Shown: piece after piece, positions 13,301-28,300 of the stretch | Layout: every line of letters starts with the position of its first letter | How positions within the stretch are numbered: position 1 is the first letter of the stretch | Assembly: GCF_032854445.1 (NCBI RefSeq) | Contig: NC_088302.1 | Coordinates: 47,962,521-48,026,520 of the forward strand | DNA length: 64,000 nt | Source of the DNA: Liolophura sinensis | Taxonomy: Eukaryota > Mollusca > Polyplacophora > Chitonida > Chitonidae | Reading direction: 5' to 3' | Program-made: the position numbers and the translations under genes | Notes under the pieces: generated by a model | Database searches by the model: none | What the model was told of the DNA's origin: nothing | The model's input: only the letters and a program-made list of their open reading frames with translations

Positions 13301-16300
13301 TTCTGGGCCCATAACTCCAGGACACACTTTCATACTTACAGTTCTGGCATGCACCATTACCACTTGCCCATTAAATAAACTGTGCAAATAACACGAACTG
13401 TTGTGAAATAAAACAGATTATTTATGTTGCCAGTAACAGGATGTTAGTTCAAACAAGGATACCTTTTATCCACATTCCTCATCGGTGGAAGTTATGGTAA
13501 ACCTAAGAATCATTTTGCACAGACTATCTACACACTATCTGATTATGACCTAACTGACAGAAAAATGAACTGTTTTTTGCATTCAGAATCTCTACTGGCC
13601 TGAACTGCCAAGTATCTGATAGAAATTAGATATCAAAATCTAAGATGCATAGTGCAGAAACCAAAGTTCTCTGCAAGACTTATATGGGTTGGCAAAGAGA
13701 GCTAAATTATTTACTCCAAAAAAACTGTATAACAATTGACCATGCAAATATATGTGAATGAAATGAGTGACCCAATTTGACTTAACATCTTGAATTCAAA
13801 CATATTGTGACACTATGCCCCAAGGATATTACAGGGAGGAAGCGGGTGTGAATCAGCTCTATTATGGAGGACAGATTTAAATAAGACTTCTCGGATGTTG
13901 CCACAAACTTTTTTGAGATGAATTTTTATTCCATTGGTTTGGTAACAAGAATTAAAGGACTCCAAAATGTGCAAGATTCTGTATTGCTAAACTCTATTCA
14001 GACACGGCCTAAAAACAATTAACATAAAAGAATATGGGTTGCTGATGAGCTAAGCTAGTTGGCCAAGACCCTACATAACTTACACATATTTTATCTATAA
14101 ATGAATCTTCATAGCTCACATAAAAATATTTTACAAACCTATGTACATGAATTGCTCAAGACTGTATAAATTATGTACTATGACTATGCTTGATGTTGAA
14201 GGTGGCACAGCCCCTGGGGTGACATGTGTCAGGACCGAGGGGGGTCCTCAGGGTTATCACACTCCATCATCGAGCCTTTGCTCAGGTTTAAGGGACCAGG
14301 GATAAAGGACGAGGGGTTGTAGAACTGCGCTGCGGCCTGGTTAAGGTGAAACATGTTGTACACATCCTGGTAGTACTGATGAGGGAAGGGAGGTAATCCT
14401 GGCACTCCAAATGAAGGGTGGATGTTAGTCTGATACCTTTCATGATTAGATGGCTTTATGGGAGACATGTGCGCTGGTGGTGGCGAGTCCAGGCGACATT
14501 TGATGGGTAATGAGGTACGAGTGTAACTGTAAGGGGACTGTGAACGTGAGGATATACTGGGTGCAGGGGTGAGGGGTTGTGATAAGTATGTCGGGGTGAG
14601 GGATGGGGCAAGGGCGCTGTTCGAACAAGAGGTAGAGAACGGAGTTATCAATGGGGGAGTGTCTAACTGGACAGTTGCGGAACGACTCACACACCCTTCT
14701 CGTGTTAGCTTTGGTGGTGGGGAGGTTTCTATTGGATCATCATCATCATCGCTGGTATCCGACGTCAAATCTATGACTTCCGGTGCTGGCTTCTTGCGAT
14801 CTGATCAACCAAAAAAGAGCAAACTCTCTGAAAATGATTGTTTACATCTATACTTTGTTTTGCCCTGTCTGCAATGTACAAGACATGGAGTAAAAGCTGT
14901 TACATTACTGGTTTCCAAAAATACTGTGCAATGCCCCTGGACCTTGAACACATATACAATGTAATGAACAGATCCAACTTAAAGGATACACGAAAAGGAA
15001 CTATGAAACAACCATTATGTTTCTATACCAAATGAAGAAAATTATGCCCCGGGATTTTCTTTGAGTGGCATTTAAAAAGTTGTGAAACATGAAGCAGGAG
15101 AATACCTTTTTAAGATAGCTTTTTTGTTTACTTCAGACTGCCGTTGCAGCCTCTTATATAAAATTTATAACCTTGAAGAAAAATCAATAAGGTTCTTCGT
15201 CATGCTAAGGCTTAAGTTTGGTTAACTTGGGCTAAGCTGTTTTTGATATGTATTTGGCATGTTTACAAGCCTTTCATAAGCCTTTTAACTTAAATGACCT
15301 CAATGACCTTCAAGAAAAATGTCAAGGTCGCTGAAAAACAAAAGGGTTCCTCATAAGGACAAAGTATATGTGTGGTAAGAGGGCATAAACCACTCTGGAG
15401 AGATGTTTGCAAGAGTTTTGAAAAATTTAACCTAAATGGCCTCGAAGAAAAAGGTTCTTCCTCATGCCTAAGAGTAAGTGTGGTTTGGTCAACTTGGGCT
15501 AAACTGATCTAGGGATAGACCGTTTACAAGGATATGGACAGACAGACGGCACCCGCAATGACAATATCCTAGGCCAATAATGGCTGAAGGGTAAAAAAAA
15601 TAGTATTTGACCAACCATTTCGAACACGTCTATGGGTAATTTGATTCTGAAAACCTTAGAAAGGAGAACTGGGGTGTTCTGGAAAATAGGATGATATTGT
15701 AATGGAAAAATGTAACTTTCGGCACTAAATAAAATATTTTATGACCCTCATATCGTCATTTACCATAGTATGTTTTTCAAATAATTACATGAAGGCCTGA
15801 TCAGTTGCATATTTAGGAAGACACTTTACAAATTTACAGTTTAATGAAAAGTATTGCTGTTACAGGCTGCAGGTTTTGTTTCAGTCCAGTTGGTAGAGCT
15901 GCCACAACCGATGACAACTGCTAACACAACACAGAATTATCAATGTATGTCAGATATTATTACAGCAAAGTATCTAATAATATGAAGAAAAAATTGCCTG
16001 TTATTATTATTATTTCAACTCACCTTGTGATGGGCCAGACCTTTCCAGCATTGGACTAGTTATAACAAGTGTTTCTTTGTTGGGTTTCATAGGTTTCCAT
16101 GAACAGTCCTCCATAAACTGGATCTCATTGCAGTCAACGGCTTGCTGGAGGATCTCAACAAATAACCTGTAAAAAAGATCAGTAGATTAACATGCAACCC
16201 ACAGTAAATTCAAATGGCTGCTTAGCTTAATCTATCACACTCAGCATCAAATCCTGTGCCTCTGTACAGATTCTAAGCTAATTTTGGTTTACTACATATT

Positions 16301-19300
16301 AATGCTACGAAAAAAGTTAAGACGAAATCTTTACTCTCTACTGAAAAAAAGGTGGCCAATGAATAAGGGCAGGCAACTCACCCATCAACTATGAGCTTGT
16401 CAAAAGGAGCAGGTTTATCACAGACAGGACAAGTCCATGTGGGTTTCTTCTCATTCATCATCAGGAAGGTGGAGGCATCAAAACACTGGAGGTGTGAACA
16501 GGTGCTTGCTCGACATGGGTTCTGGATCTTCATCTTACCCAGCTAGAAAACAAAGAGTTGAATACCAAGACTAAGGAATACACAGAGAAACTTCTGCTAA
16601 GTGGCTTAAGTTTTGATTCGCAAGCTACTGGTGACAACTGATTTTTAGTAAATTCTGCTTTTCTGTATATGTCACATGAGAGGATGTGCCCACGTGACAG
16701 TGCAAAACCTGATAATACATTCTCATACAGAAGCGAGATTAACAGTTTGGGGGCCAAATTTTAGGTGTACACGTCCAAATTAAGGACAGATACATGTAAA
16801 TTTGGTCTGAGCCCTGCCTCTGCTCTACCACACCTTCATAACCTTAATATTGATGACACCAGCACCGGATTTGGCCCTTGCCTTTGTCAAGGACAAGCAA
16901 CTTTGTTAACAGCTACCTCGCAGGTCTACATTTTTCACTGAACTTGTTATTTATTTATTTATTTGATATGTGTTTTTATGTGGTACTCAACATTTCACTC
17001 ATACAACAGTGGCCAGCATTATTGTGGGAAGAAACCTGGAAAAATCATTCAGCCTGAGGGGAAACCCACAACCATCCGCAGTATGAGCTAAGTGTTTGTT
17101 TACAGAGAACCAGGGTACAAAAAAATTATATCCCATGGAACATGTACTTACTGGGCATGAGAGAGATACACGAAGACTGGTTGTAGCAATTTCACTGTCG
17201 GGATCATGGGAAAGTTTTTCTTTGACTGCAAATGAAATCAGAATTATACTATGTAATGAGGATTTGGAATCCATATCCATATTAAATTTTTCCATGAATA
17301 TGTTCCACTAATGTTAAATACACTTATGACGAAAGCATGAAAATGTCAACACAAGCCATCTTTGACAGCCTTTTCTTATTTTTCCCTTACCCTGTTTAAT
17401 CATATGATGGATTCATGGAATTGTACAGAAACATATTCCCTATTGACTTATTTAACAAAATTTCATTGAAGCGATTATGATTCATAGGATGTTAACATAG
17501 GATATTCAGCAATTTTTCTACACTTACTGAGAGCTCTGGAATGATCAGCATGACGGTTTCCGTTCTGTTTTAATCTTGAAAAGAGGATGTCTGCGGAAAG
17601 CTTTTTCACTAAGTAAATCGCTACACAGTAGCCCTATAATTAAACAGATTGCGGTCAGTCAAAGGAACATTACCTTTTGTTAAAATTGTCTGAAGACACT
17701 ATTCCATATCAAGAAATTAAAATTAAATTTGTATTGATATCCTATACAGTGCCATTATGTTGTACATTAAGAGGAGGCATCTTGTAAAATTTTTACACAG
17801 AATGATAAAAACATTTTTGACAAACCAATAACAAAAAAATTAGGTTTAGCTTTTTCCTATCTTAAGACCAAAACATGTAACCAGATTAAAGTCTTTTTTT
17901 AAGGTTTTTGGTTGCTTACTTTCATTAAAAAGATTTTCATGTATTATTTGCACAGCTGAGACTATGTTATTAACTGACCCTGCCATATTCTGATGCCCAT
18001 GAGACATCCACGTGATTAGAGGAGGTTGGGGAGAGACGACATAGATTGGTTATATCAACCGGCCGACCTGGCCTCCGCGGCTCAACGCCAGGTTTGGAGG
18101 AGGGGGTAGGGTTCTGAAACACAAAATGAATTTAACTGATGTTTTACCTGTAGTGAAAAATATTCCATTTAGTTTAAACCTGGGAAGAGTAAACAATGTT
18201 AGAAGAGGATGTGCACATATGTACTGCACAATGAAAACAGATGTTTGACATATTTGCACAAGCAACTGGAGCATTCATGTAAGTGGCACACCCGTAACTA
18301 AGGACATAAAGTCCAGAGAAAACCTTTGTACCTGTACATGCAGTGTAATTCAGCCAATTCAGCTGTCCCCTGCACAGTTGATTATGGCATGGATTCTCAG
18401 CTGGTTATGGCATGGGCACCATGCACCTAATAGCATTTTGGGTCGGGGGAGGAGGAGGTGTGTGTGTGTGAGTGAAAATAATCACAGTTGGTTAACCAGA
18501 AAAATAATTCAACCTCCTGTGGTTCCTTCAATGAATAAGTTTCCTGTGCCAATTATATTTCCAACAACTGATCTAAATGATCTAAAGTTTCGCCCTAGGA
18601 CCCAGAAAGTGTGTCCCAGGATTCACTACGTCGGTTGTGGTTGTGGCCGTTACTGACTGACCGCCACGGGAGAGCATCAGGGCATAACCCGACAGTTCAA
18701 GAGTGTAATAAACAAGCTCACACTTCACACTATGCTCCTACAACCAACAGCTTATGTTTTCCTCAGTTTAAATTCATAATTTTAGTACCAGCACTTTGCA
18801 ACAGGCTGAGTGTTTTAATATCATTATTTTGTGATAAATGGGAATTTGGGAGAAAACTAAGAGATTAAGCGTGACTACCCAGTGCCAAGACTGTCAAATT
18901 CTGCCCATATTTCGTAAACAGGAATACTTAATTTGCTTAATACTGAAACGAGTCCCCTCAGATGAAATATTAGTTATACACACTGATCTTATTTACATGT
19001 AGATACAAGCCACTTACACTTTATTTACATGTAGATACAAGCCACTTACAATCACAGGACTCCAAATTTACATGTGTCTACCTATTGATCATGTAATTTT
19101 TGCTGGAGAAAGACAAAACAATAATCTTATCCGTCGCTGGCAACACGTAAATCACGTCTGGGCAATACTATGTACAGGAAATTATAAAACATTTGTTTTT
19201 AACGCCAATGGCGGTGTTGTGTGGACTCCTAATGTGATAACTCAAACAAATCCTATCTCTCAATGTGCTGGACTCGCACACAGTGATAGAGAAAAGAGCA

Positions 19301-22300
19301 AAAAGTAAATTGTGTTAGTTTTCGGAACTCGTTTTCTGTGTTTAATGGGGTTTCCGATATAAAAATGCAGGAAAAGGAACACTTCTGCAATAGGAGGACA
19401 GTCCCGGCTGTAAAGAAACAAAATGTGAGCGAAGACTGACATTCTAAATTTGAAATGTTAAAAAAAAAAGTATGCCAGTTACAAGTGCAAATATGAAATA
19501 TTAATGGTAGCAGAGCAACCTGTGATAAACACTTCATATGCTTTGACTGTATTGTACAGTGCTACATGCATGAAAATATACACCAGATTATTTAACTACA
19601 GCGGTCTTACAAAGCATTCAAAAGCAGAGGTTTGGTGAACTTACTGGAAGAGCAGCCATTTTACCATTGACTCTGACACAAATACTGGGTGGGAAGTTGT
19701 CATCCTGTTCACAGCTTGTCTCCAACAAACAAAACCTGCCACAAATAAGTCACTCAAATGGAGCCAAATTCAAATGACTTTTACACTCTTTCACTCCTAA
19801 AATTGCATGCTTTTCCCGGTGATCCTTCTGACTAATTTTGGCTTGCACATTGTGAATTAGGAAGCCACCAGATTACATACACATGTGTACCCAATTCCTC
19901 TAATTTTTGGGACAGATATTAGTAGCGTTGAAAGTACATTATTACATTTCTTCACCAGCCTTCAGGAAAAGCAAAGATATGAGTATGTTGTTCATTTGAT
20001 GTTCTAATCATGTGAGAACAAAGAAACTCAATATTCCTGCTACAATTACATATATATGACCAGGTGTACGAATAATTATAAGAAATAGTGTATGTCCTTC
20101 CTAAATGACAGCGTTTCTTCGATGATTTATGCTTTGTAAGACAAGGTAAGTTTAAAATTTCTCAGCAGTACACAGGAATTAAACTCCTTGACTGTACCAG
20201 AATATTCAAAAAACATTAGAATCTTGGAAGACAAAATATATATCAGTCATAAATAACAGTCTGAACCACTTGAGCGTTGTACATTCGAAAACGCATCCCT
20301 TGTGAACTTGTTCACTGTAACTGTGGAAATCATCGATTTTAATAAAGTTACTTACCTGAGTTGTACTTGAACTAAGAATTCAAATTTAGCACATGGTCTG
20401 AAGTCTCTGCAACAAGACAAAGTTGATCGAGATGCATGTTAACAATTAAATCAAGTACCAAACCCTTGCTCAATGTTTTCACATACTTGTACTGACTGTC
20501 CAAAAAAAAAAGGCTACCTCAGTTTTTTCCGCAACTTTCCTTGATATTATTAATTTGGATTTTCCCAGCAGGATATCATCCTACCTTATAATCATCTCTC
20601 AAAGCACCTTTCTAAAATCACCAGATCTCCCAGAATCTGGAAAAATGAGCAACTTTGTCATGGACGAAATTTTAAGCCATTTAGGGTAATATAAAACATT
20701 TTGTTGAAGTGGTGTCTGAATTATTCGAAAGTTTAATGAAAAAAACTAGATCTAAATACATTAAGAACGTATACAATTAAATGAGCAACACAGAAATATC
20801 CTTAAAAACAAACCTACAGTAGTTTCAATACAATTTTTACAATGTGACCCGACCATCTTGGACATGCTACACTGAATGGTACAGATGACACCGTGTGTTC
20901 TTTTACGATGACAAAATGGAAGCAACAGAAATAGTGTTTCCAAGACTTGCAAAATTGGCCGATTCTCAATCTAGTCCACAGAATCTTACCCACATTGTTT
21001 TAGGCTTCTTCTAAAACATGTCAGATGCAATGTACCAGCATCATGGTCAATTTTAAATATCAGAAGTACACTTTAAATCAAAACCACTTCATCCTTGCTG
21101 TGTAGTACAGTGTAAAGATAAGACAATATATACCACAGCATATTATGTTTTACTGCCAGTATTGTATGTATTGTAACTCAGTGTTGTGCATGTCCCTCCG
21201 CCCCCAGTTCCCTCAGACCGGCCACATGTCGGCTGAAGGAAGCTGAGATGAGAGGTCAGTCCACAGCGTCGACTGATTTCAGGACCCCTGCACTTTCATC
21301 ACAGTATACATGTGTGCATAGCTAGGCCTACAGGATCTATAGTGCTCAGTGTCTCCTTCCTGCAGGATCGTTCACTGACAAACAAGCCTCACATTTCACT
21401 TTCCACTGAACTGTTCATACTTGGAGCGCAGAAAATCTATGAAAAGTTAGAAAAGCCGTGTTTCCATGACTTTTCAATTTATTTCTTGTTCTAAATTTCA
21501 ACCCTGAAGTTATAAAGGTTTGATCTTTTTCATGAAAAAGATTCTAACGAAAGGCATGAAAGCTACTATGACACATGTAGGTTATTGATCCATTTAGATA
21601 GTTCACGTAAACATACCTTGACATAGCAATATCTTGAGCTTGCTGGGGGGTCAAGTGAAATACAAAGTAATTTTCTTGAAATCTTACAGCACCACGTGGA
21701 ACTGAAATGATATAAGACACATTTGACAGACTAATTAAAACAGCATATTTCTCTGTGAGCAATTATCTCTGTCGCAGTGAATCAAAAGTTTTATACTAAG
21801 TAAACATATTAATACTGAAGTAATCTCCAGTTAAAGAAAAAACTAGGAGCAAACCTTTATCTGGAAGGATGAAAAGTGCTCAGTAATACTGGCTACAAAT
21901 TTAATAGAATTTGACAATACCACTGAATATAGGTGGACAATTCTTAAAGTTTGCAGTCACCTGGTGTCCACCCACTTTGATTTCACTCACCAAGACTAGA
22001 GGGCTTGAGTAGTTCTCCTTTTAAATCATAGAAAGGGAGCACTTTCAGCCGTACATCTGGATGAACGGGCACAGAATTGGGCGTCCTCACTGGGGCCATC
22101 ATGGGCACATGTTTGCCATACTCTAACCCTGGGATGAACAGACAAGAATACTGAGCATGGTTTGGATACTGTTCACACTGCTGTTATAACAAAGCACAAT
22201 TTTGCTACAGCAAAATCACATCGAACGAATGAATGAAACACTTCATGAAATATACATATGACTCACAAGAAAGTGTATACATGCAGAAGTCATGCAGGTA

Positions 22301-25300
22301 TCAAGACAACGAGAAAATATGGTACAACCACCACATCTCACATATATACAAACAAAAAGCTGTACTATTTATATTCATATAACACCACTAAATTACTGAA
22401 TATTCATTTCCAAACACTGTCTGAAACTAGTCTGGGCTGACTGAAAAATGCTTAGTCTGCATACATGTACTTTAATTATTTATTTGATTGGTGTTTTACA
22501 CCACTCAGAAATAATTCATTTATATCGCGATGTCCAGCACTTGGAAGAAACCTGGCCGAGCCAAGGAGAAAAGACACGTCACTGGATTTGAACTCACAGT
22601 TAACTCTCCATGCAGAGAGTCAGATTAGCTTAGAATAACTGCTGTAAGAAAACATATAAAAAAAAAAAAAAACAGATCAAAGAAATGGTAAAAGAGGAAT
22701 GTGAGAACAGCTGTAATTTTACACCCTTAGTGTCACTAGATTTATTAGAGATTTGATCTGATCTCCATTGTTTGACTTCTGTACTATATATGTCTCAGCA
22801 GGTAATTCAGAAGTACATCTAATTCCATGTAAAACTGGACATAAAAACTGTGAGATGTGAGACTGTTAGATGAGCTGAAAAAGTTTCACAGGGTCAAATG
22901 CGTCCTGAAGATGCCGGACTCCCAGGTCCTCATAAAGCTATAATATTACCTTTGTGACAGGGCTCAGGAAAATAGCAATAACTTGCATCTCTGTTCATTC
23001 TCAGAGTGACAGACTGCAAAACTCCCTAGCCCAAGACTGACTTCACAAGGACTGCCTTGGTACAGAGCAAACCTCCTGAGTTAGTATGTGGTCTTGATGC
23101 AACACTCACAGCACTGCATACAAATAAACTCTGGCCAGCTTGAACAGTTCTTGTGAGGTCTGCTCTTGAATTCTGCCACTTCGCAACAAGTCAACCAATC
23201 AGCAGACCTCTTTATAACTACCAGAAAATGTGAGCTTGGAGCAAGGAAATGAGGTTGAGGGCAATGAAAGAGGGGTGGGGAGTAGGGGTGCAATGAAAGA
23301 GGTGGGGGGAGGGAGGGTGTACTATTGTCACAAATTGTCATGCTGGGTTTTAGACACTCTATAATTATCTTTTTCCACAAGAAATCCTGTGTTCGTTCTT
23401 ACCAAAAAAAAAAAAAAAAAATGGCTTAGATGAAATTAGGACTAATGCTCTGTTTCAGACACAATCTTGACACATCCTCCCAAACCACATCTACACTATT
23501 AAATGTTACATAACAAAATGGTACATGAACAGAAGTAGATTGGCCCAATTTAATTTTATGGCTCTAAAAATTATTTAAAAAAAGTGATGATTATATAACT
23601 AGTGAATTTTCACCTCAAGTTTACCTTTTTCCAAGTGACACATTTTGCTTGATTCTGAATGACTCACCCACCTTACAGGGCCACTTAAGAGTTCTTTGTG
23701 ACATCTGATTAATTTCTTATCAGAAAAACATAGATGTGGGCATCAAGAGTATCATTCTAAGGGCTTCTTAGATAGAATTCTAGAATTCTTCTGAAAGATT
23801 TGTTTTGTTTTTCAGACAAAACTTTTGGTGAAATACCAGATTTTAAGCCTAGTTATATTTTGGGTGGGGCACCCTTTACCACTGCGCCAAAAGAACAATG
23901 TTAAATTCCTTCCAAAGCTTGAACACGAGTTCAGGTGAACACAACATACACCCCAACAAATGGTTGTGTCCATGTGTGTAGGGTTTTATGAGTGTAGGGG
24001 AAGGAGCAAGGGGGCACATGTAATTAACTTTGTCTAACATTTCACATCCAAGCTGGTGTTCCTACAACACATCATAGAGTGTTTGACACAGGGGACTTAG
24101 GGGTAGTTTCTTGCTCATTATTACTTCAGATCCCAGCTTTGTTTGATAGGATTAAGGGGAGGAGAGGCAGGCATGCAGGGGGTGGGGAGAAGCAGTTTCC
24201 TTTCACACTAACATTTCAGATCCAAGCTGGAGTTCCTTTAACAGATCAAAGTCTAGTGGTGAGACTGGAAGGTGGGGGTAGTTTCCTTTCTTACCATAAT
24301 TTCAGATTCAAGCTGGAGTCCCAACAACAGCGAAGCGGTGGGTGATGTGGAGAGCGAGGTAAAGGGGTGGCTGTAGAAGTAGTTTTGCACCAAAATTTTC
24401 AAATCGACTTTATACATCATGATAATTTGTTTGAAGAGAGTACAGAGGAAGGGGGTTGGGACGGGAAGGGGGGGGGGGATAGAGGTTAGGGAGGGGCAGA
24501 TGGAGAGATAAAGGGGAAGATAGGGGTAGTTTCCTGGCACACTAACATTTCAGATACATGCTGAAGTCCCTACACCCCATGATATTGTGTTTCATAGGGT
24601 TGGGGTGGGGTGATGGGTCTAAGCTTCTGTCTAGATGCACACGTAAATTTCAATGCCAATTTCACACCTGCACAACCTGTTTGATCTTAATAACATCAAA
24701 TTCCTAAACTGGACAATGTCATGTACACATATTACACTGAACCAGTAGAAATCCACACTCTCTTCTTACCCTTGTTAATTGTTTCGCGGATGTTTCATAT
24801 ACTGCAAACCGCATTAGAGATTTATGCTGTGTGACAGGAGGCGTACTACACCTGGACACAAAATGGACCCCAGTAATATTATAGTTCTCAACAACAGCCT
24901 ACAAAGCTTGGACCTGATTTGTCAAAAGCACAAGATGCAATGTGTGTTCGAGAACCGACAAATGTACTAACCACAGTCTCAGTCATCCAATGCACTAGTG
25001 AGGCCTATGATATTTAATTATATGTGTTTAAACTGGAGTTTCTCCCAAATATTAAAGATTAGTTGATTCCCACGTGCAAGATGGTGGTGAGGGAGGAGGA
25101 AACCAGATAGAATCTGAGAAAACTACTGCACTTCACCAATACACCACCACCAGATTATCTCCCTTGCTCCACGCGAGATCAATACAACAAGCAAATGCAG
25201 TAAATATCCTTCCAATCCACTATGTCCAAATTCAAAGAAGGCCACAAATTATCTTTTCACAATGATTAAAGCTCAACAGTAAACACAGAGATAAATCAGC

Positions 25301-28300
25301 AGGAGTTCAACTGAAGCTCAAGGGCCCACTTGCAAAAAGCTTACGGTTACCATGACTACCATTGCAAGACATCTCTACACTGTGTGTCTCCATGGAACTT
25401 GTGGGGCCTTAGTGACAAGTTATGTCATGTCGGAACTGCTTCGCCGATTGCTGGAACCAACGGACAACTTTCACACCATATTTGAAAGGCCTGATGGTGT
25501 CACTGGCCAGCTAATACACAAGGCTTTTTTGTGATACTCAAGTACTGATGTGGTAAACTATCAATGAGAGAAAGTGGTTCAAGGAACTCTGTATCAAAAC
25601 CATTTGAGACCCTGCTACTGCCAAGCATCAGTGTCATAAATTTTTCATGCCAAACATTCTTTTTCCAGATTTTCATAGTGGTACTTAAAACAGTATGATG
25701 AGAAGGTAAACAGTGATACACTGTTAAAATGTAGACATTGATAAACGAACAATTTCTGATGACATAATACCTACACTTAGCTCAGGCGATTAATAAATAA
25801 GCTGCATCCCCACTCAAATTCAAAACCGTTTTCATTTATTTGATTGGTGTTTTACACCGTACTCAAAAATATTTCACTTACATAATGGCAGCCAGCATTA
25901 TGGTGGATGGTGGGAGGAAGCCCACAACCACAAAATCACTTTTCAAACAATTTACACACCAAATCTTCACCCCAAAATATGTGCTCAGAATTGTCATTTT
26001 GCGAGCAAGTGTCCATGTAAGTAAAAACCAAGGAAACCCGATCATTTCCTGGCTGTATTCTCACAGCCTATGACCTATGAGGATTTACATAGACTGTGTT
26101 CGAGATTACAGATGAGAATGTTCCCACACAAAGTTGTATGTGATCTGAATTAGATACTGCTGTTAGACATTAAGAGAACAGCTGTTAATACAAACAGTTA
26201 ATAAAAACATCACCACTAATAATGGTACATACCGCTAATATCATCAACTGACTTAGTAATATCTTGGTTCACAAATCCTGAAAAATCACAAATTCAGTGA
26301 TTTACTAAATTTTTTTTTATCAGCATGATAACTGAAGTTTTGTTACAAAAATACACTTTTTTTGCATTATTCCTCATTACTTGAGATTGATTACAAAGTA
26401 GTTTACCCTCCACTTCTGACCATATAATGACACACACATACACATGCATGCCTTTTAAAACAAAACATGGCAGGCTGAATCTGAGGAACATGCTTAATCT
26501 AACCCAACAGCTGTTAACAGAAGCAACACACAGCAGACTCGAGTACCAAATCCACTCAAAGTGATCTATCACAATATGGCAGTACTTATATGGGGTACTT
26601 GTCTTTTTGAGGAAGTCATGTTGTGACAAGATTGTGTAATAGATATAATTTAATTTCACTGAGTGTATATCATGTATGCAACAAACGTTAATACTGAGAG
26701 GGGAAAAAAAGGACTTTAATCAATTACATGCAGCAATGTCAATTATGTGAAAGTTGTAAGCGGAGTGGATGTTTATAGTATGTATATATGTATGTATGTA
26801 TGAGGCGTGTGTACATATATTGTCACCTGAAGTACTGTGTATCATGCCGAAGACACCAGACAAGACACCTAACCAACCAGTCCAGTTTCCTTGCTCTAGC
26901 CTCTCAGTGCAGAGTGCCAAGCGATGCAGCAGTAAGTATCATTGATAAAGTCGTTGTTTATGGCCTGACCTGGGTTTAATCTCAAGGTCTGGCTTCGAGG
27001 TGGATGCTTTAACTATTAGGCCACCGAAGCGATTTTTAGTGCCTAAACAATGAGTACAGTTTTTAAAGCAATGATACAAATTTATTTGGTTGGTGTCTAT
27101 ATTTTTATGATTATTTATCTTTTTTTCACATTTTTTTTTCCAGCCAAATTTCTAACTAAATTTCTTCTCTCTGCACACCACACAAGTTTTGGTTTCACTT
27201 CAGTACAGTCACATGTATATGAGCACATAAATACTGCAAGGCTTTTACATTTGAGGTTATCCTCCTAGTGCTTGTATGTTAATGTACAATTACCTGGATT
27301 TTTCACTTTCTTCAAATTCCATTTTAAATTCTGAAGTATACATTTTTTCTTCTCTTTCTTACTGGTGTCTAGTTTCATGAAAATTGTAGAAAGAGTTACA
27401 TACACAACCTCTTTCTCTCTTTTTATCTTAAAAGGGTATTAAAAGAATTCTGGTAGTATCCTTGTCAGGTTTGCGTCAAATAAATTACATTTGCAGGTAA
27501 TAACACTACATGACATCAATAAAGCAAAGGGAGTAACAGGACACAAGTATCTTATGAATGAAAACAAGCAACACATCATTAAACGAACAATGATAATGTT
27601 CTTTGCCTTGTTTCACAAAGCAATTCAGAGAAAATGACCTTTTATACTGTAAGCATGTGCCAACATCTACCTTATCAACACACATGAACCTTATCAATCA
27701 AGTCAAGATGGCTTTGCACATAAACTGATCGATCACATCAGCCAATAATTAGAATACTTTATATTTGTTGATGTTACATTTTTGAATGACAAGTTAATCT
27801 TTTAAGTGAGCAAGCTCGGATGTAAATATGTTTGGTTGGCATGGCTATTACAGTCGAGGCGATTGATCAATTGCCTTGTGAAACAGAGCTCTCAGGTGCA
27901 ACACTAAAGGGAATGTGGTCATGGGGTTACCACTTGGTAACAACTCACCTCGGGGGTCATGTGGGGGCAGGGCATTATTGTCTGGAAACAAAGATGAGAA
28001 AAAAAAAAAGACGTCTTAATTGGAGCACATGCAAAAAATAATGGCAAAAAAGAATGCCTAATAAAAAAGCGTTGATTGAAGTGGTTACACCACGAAAATA
28101 AAAAAGTTACAACCAAACATGCATTTTAGTTACCTAATTAAATTAAATTTAATTGGTGTTTCTTACATATACAATCTCTACCACCAATCTCTGCAAAGGC
28201 AACAGAAACTCAAAGCTAAGCAGTTAAGTAATGGCCAATAAAAGCCAGCTAGGATAATAAATTAAGAACAGAATAAATGTAGTCGAATTTTACTTGTACT

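Larger units (their letters stand above)
4311..14228 (-). other. PIAS intron 15, carrying SINE fragments and a tandem duplication
   Basis: This ~10-kb stretch lies between the end of the short-isoform frame and exon 16; the long-isoform intron runs 4311-14436. It contains the 223-bp duplication, SINE-A and SINE-B fragments and a G-rich tract near 10972, listed separately. The part just below 14229 probably includes the short isoform's 3' UTR. Open frames at 4627-4818, 10385-10642, 12517-12862 and 13073-13391 have no recognisable similarity and no splice support. I see no nested gene. Confidence 0.55.
22129..26232 (-). other. PIAS intron 5, repeat-rich
   Basis: A 4.1-kb intron holding two SINE-A fragments (22470-22600, 25828-25940), a degenerate G-rich tandem repeat (24041-24620) and two G4-prone tracts (23268-23314, 24451-24478). 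The open frames at 23081-23380, 24079-24345 and 24253-24540 run through low-complexity G/C-rich sequence and are not convincing exons. Confidence 0.55.

Noticed and set aside
7506..13391. A nested gene inside PIAS intron 15
   Set aside because: The open frames there (for example 7506-7733, 8176-8430, 10385-10642, 13073-13391) fall in SINE fragments or AT-rich sequence and show no conserved motif, consistent codon use or splice chain.
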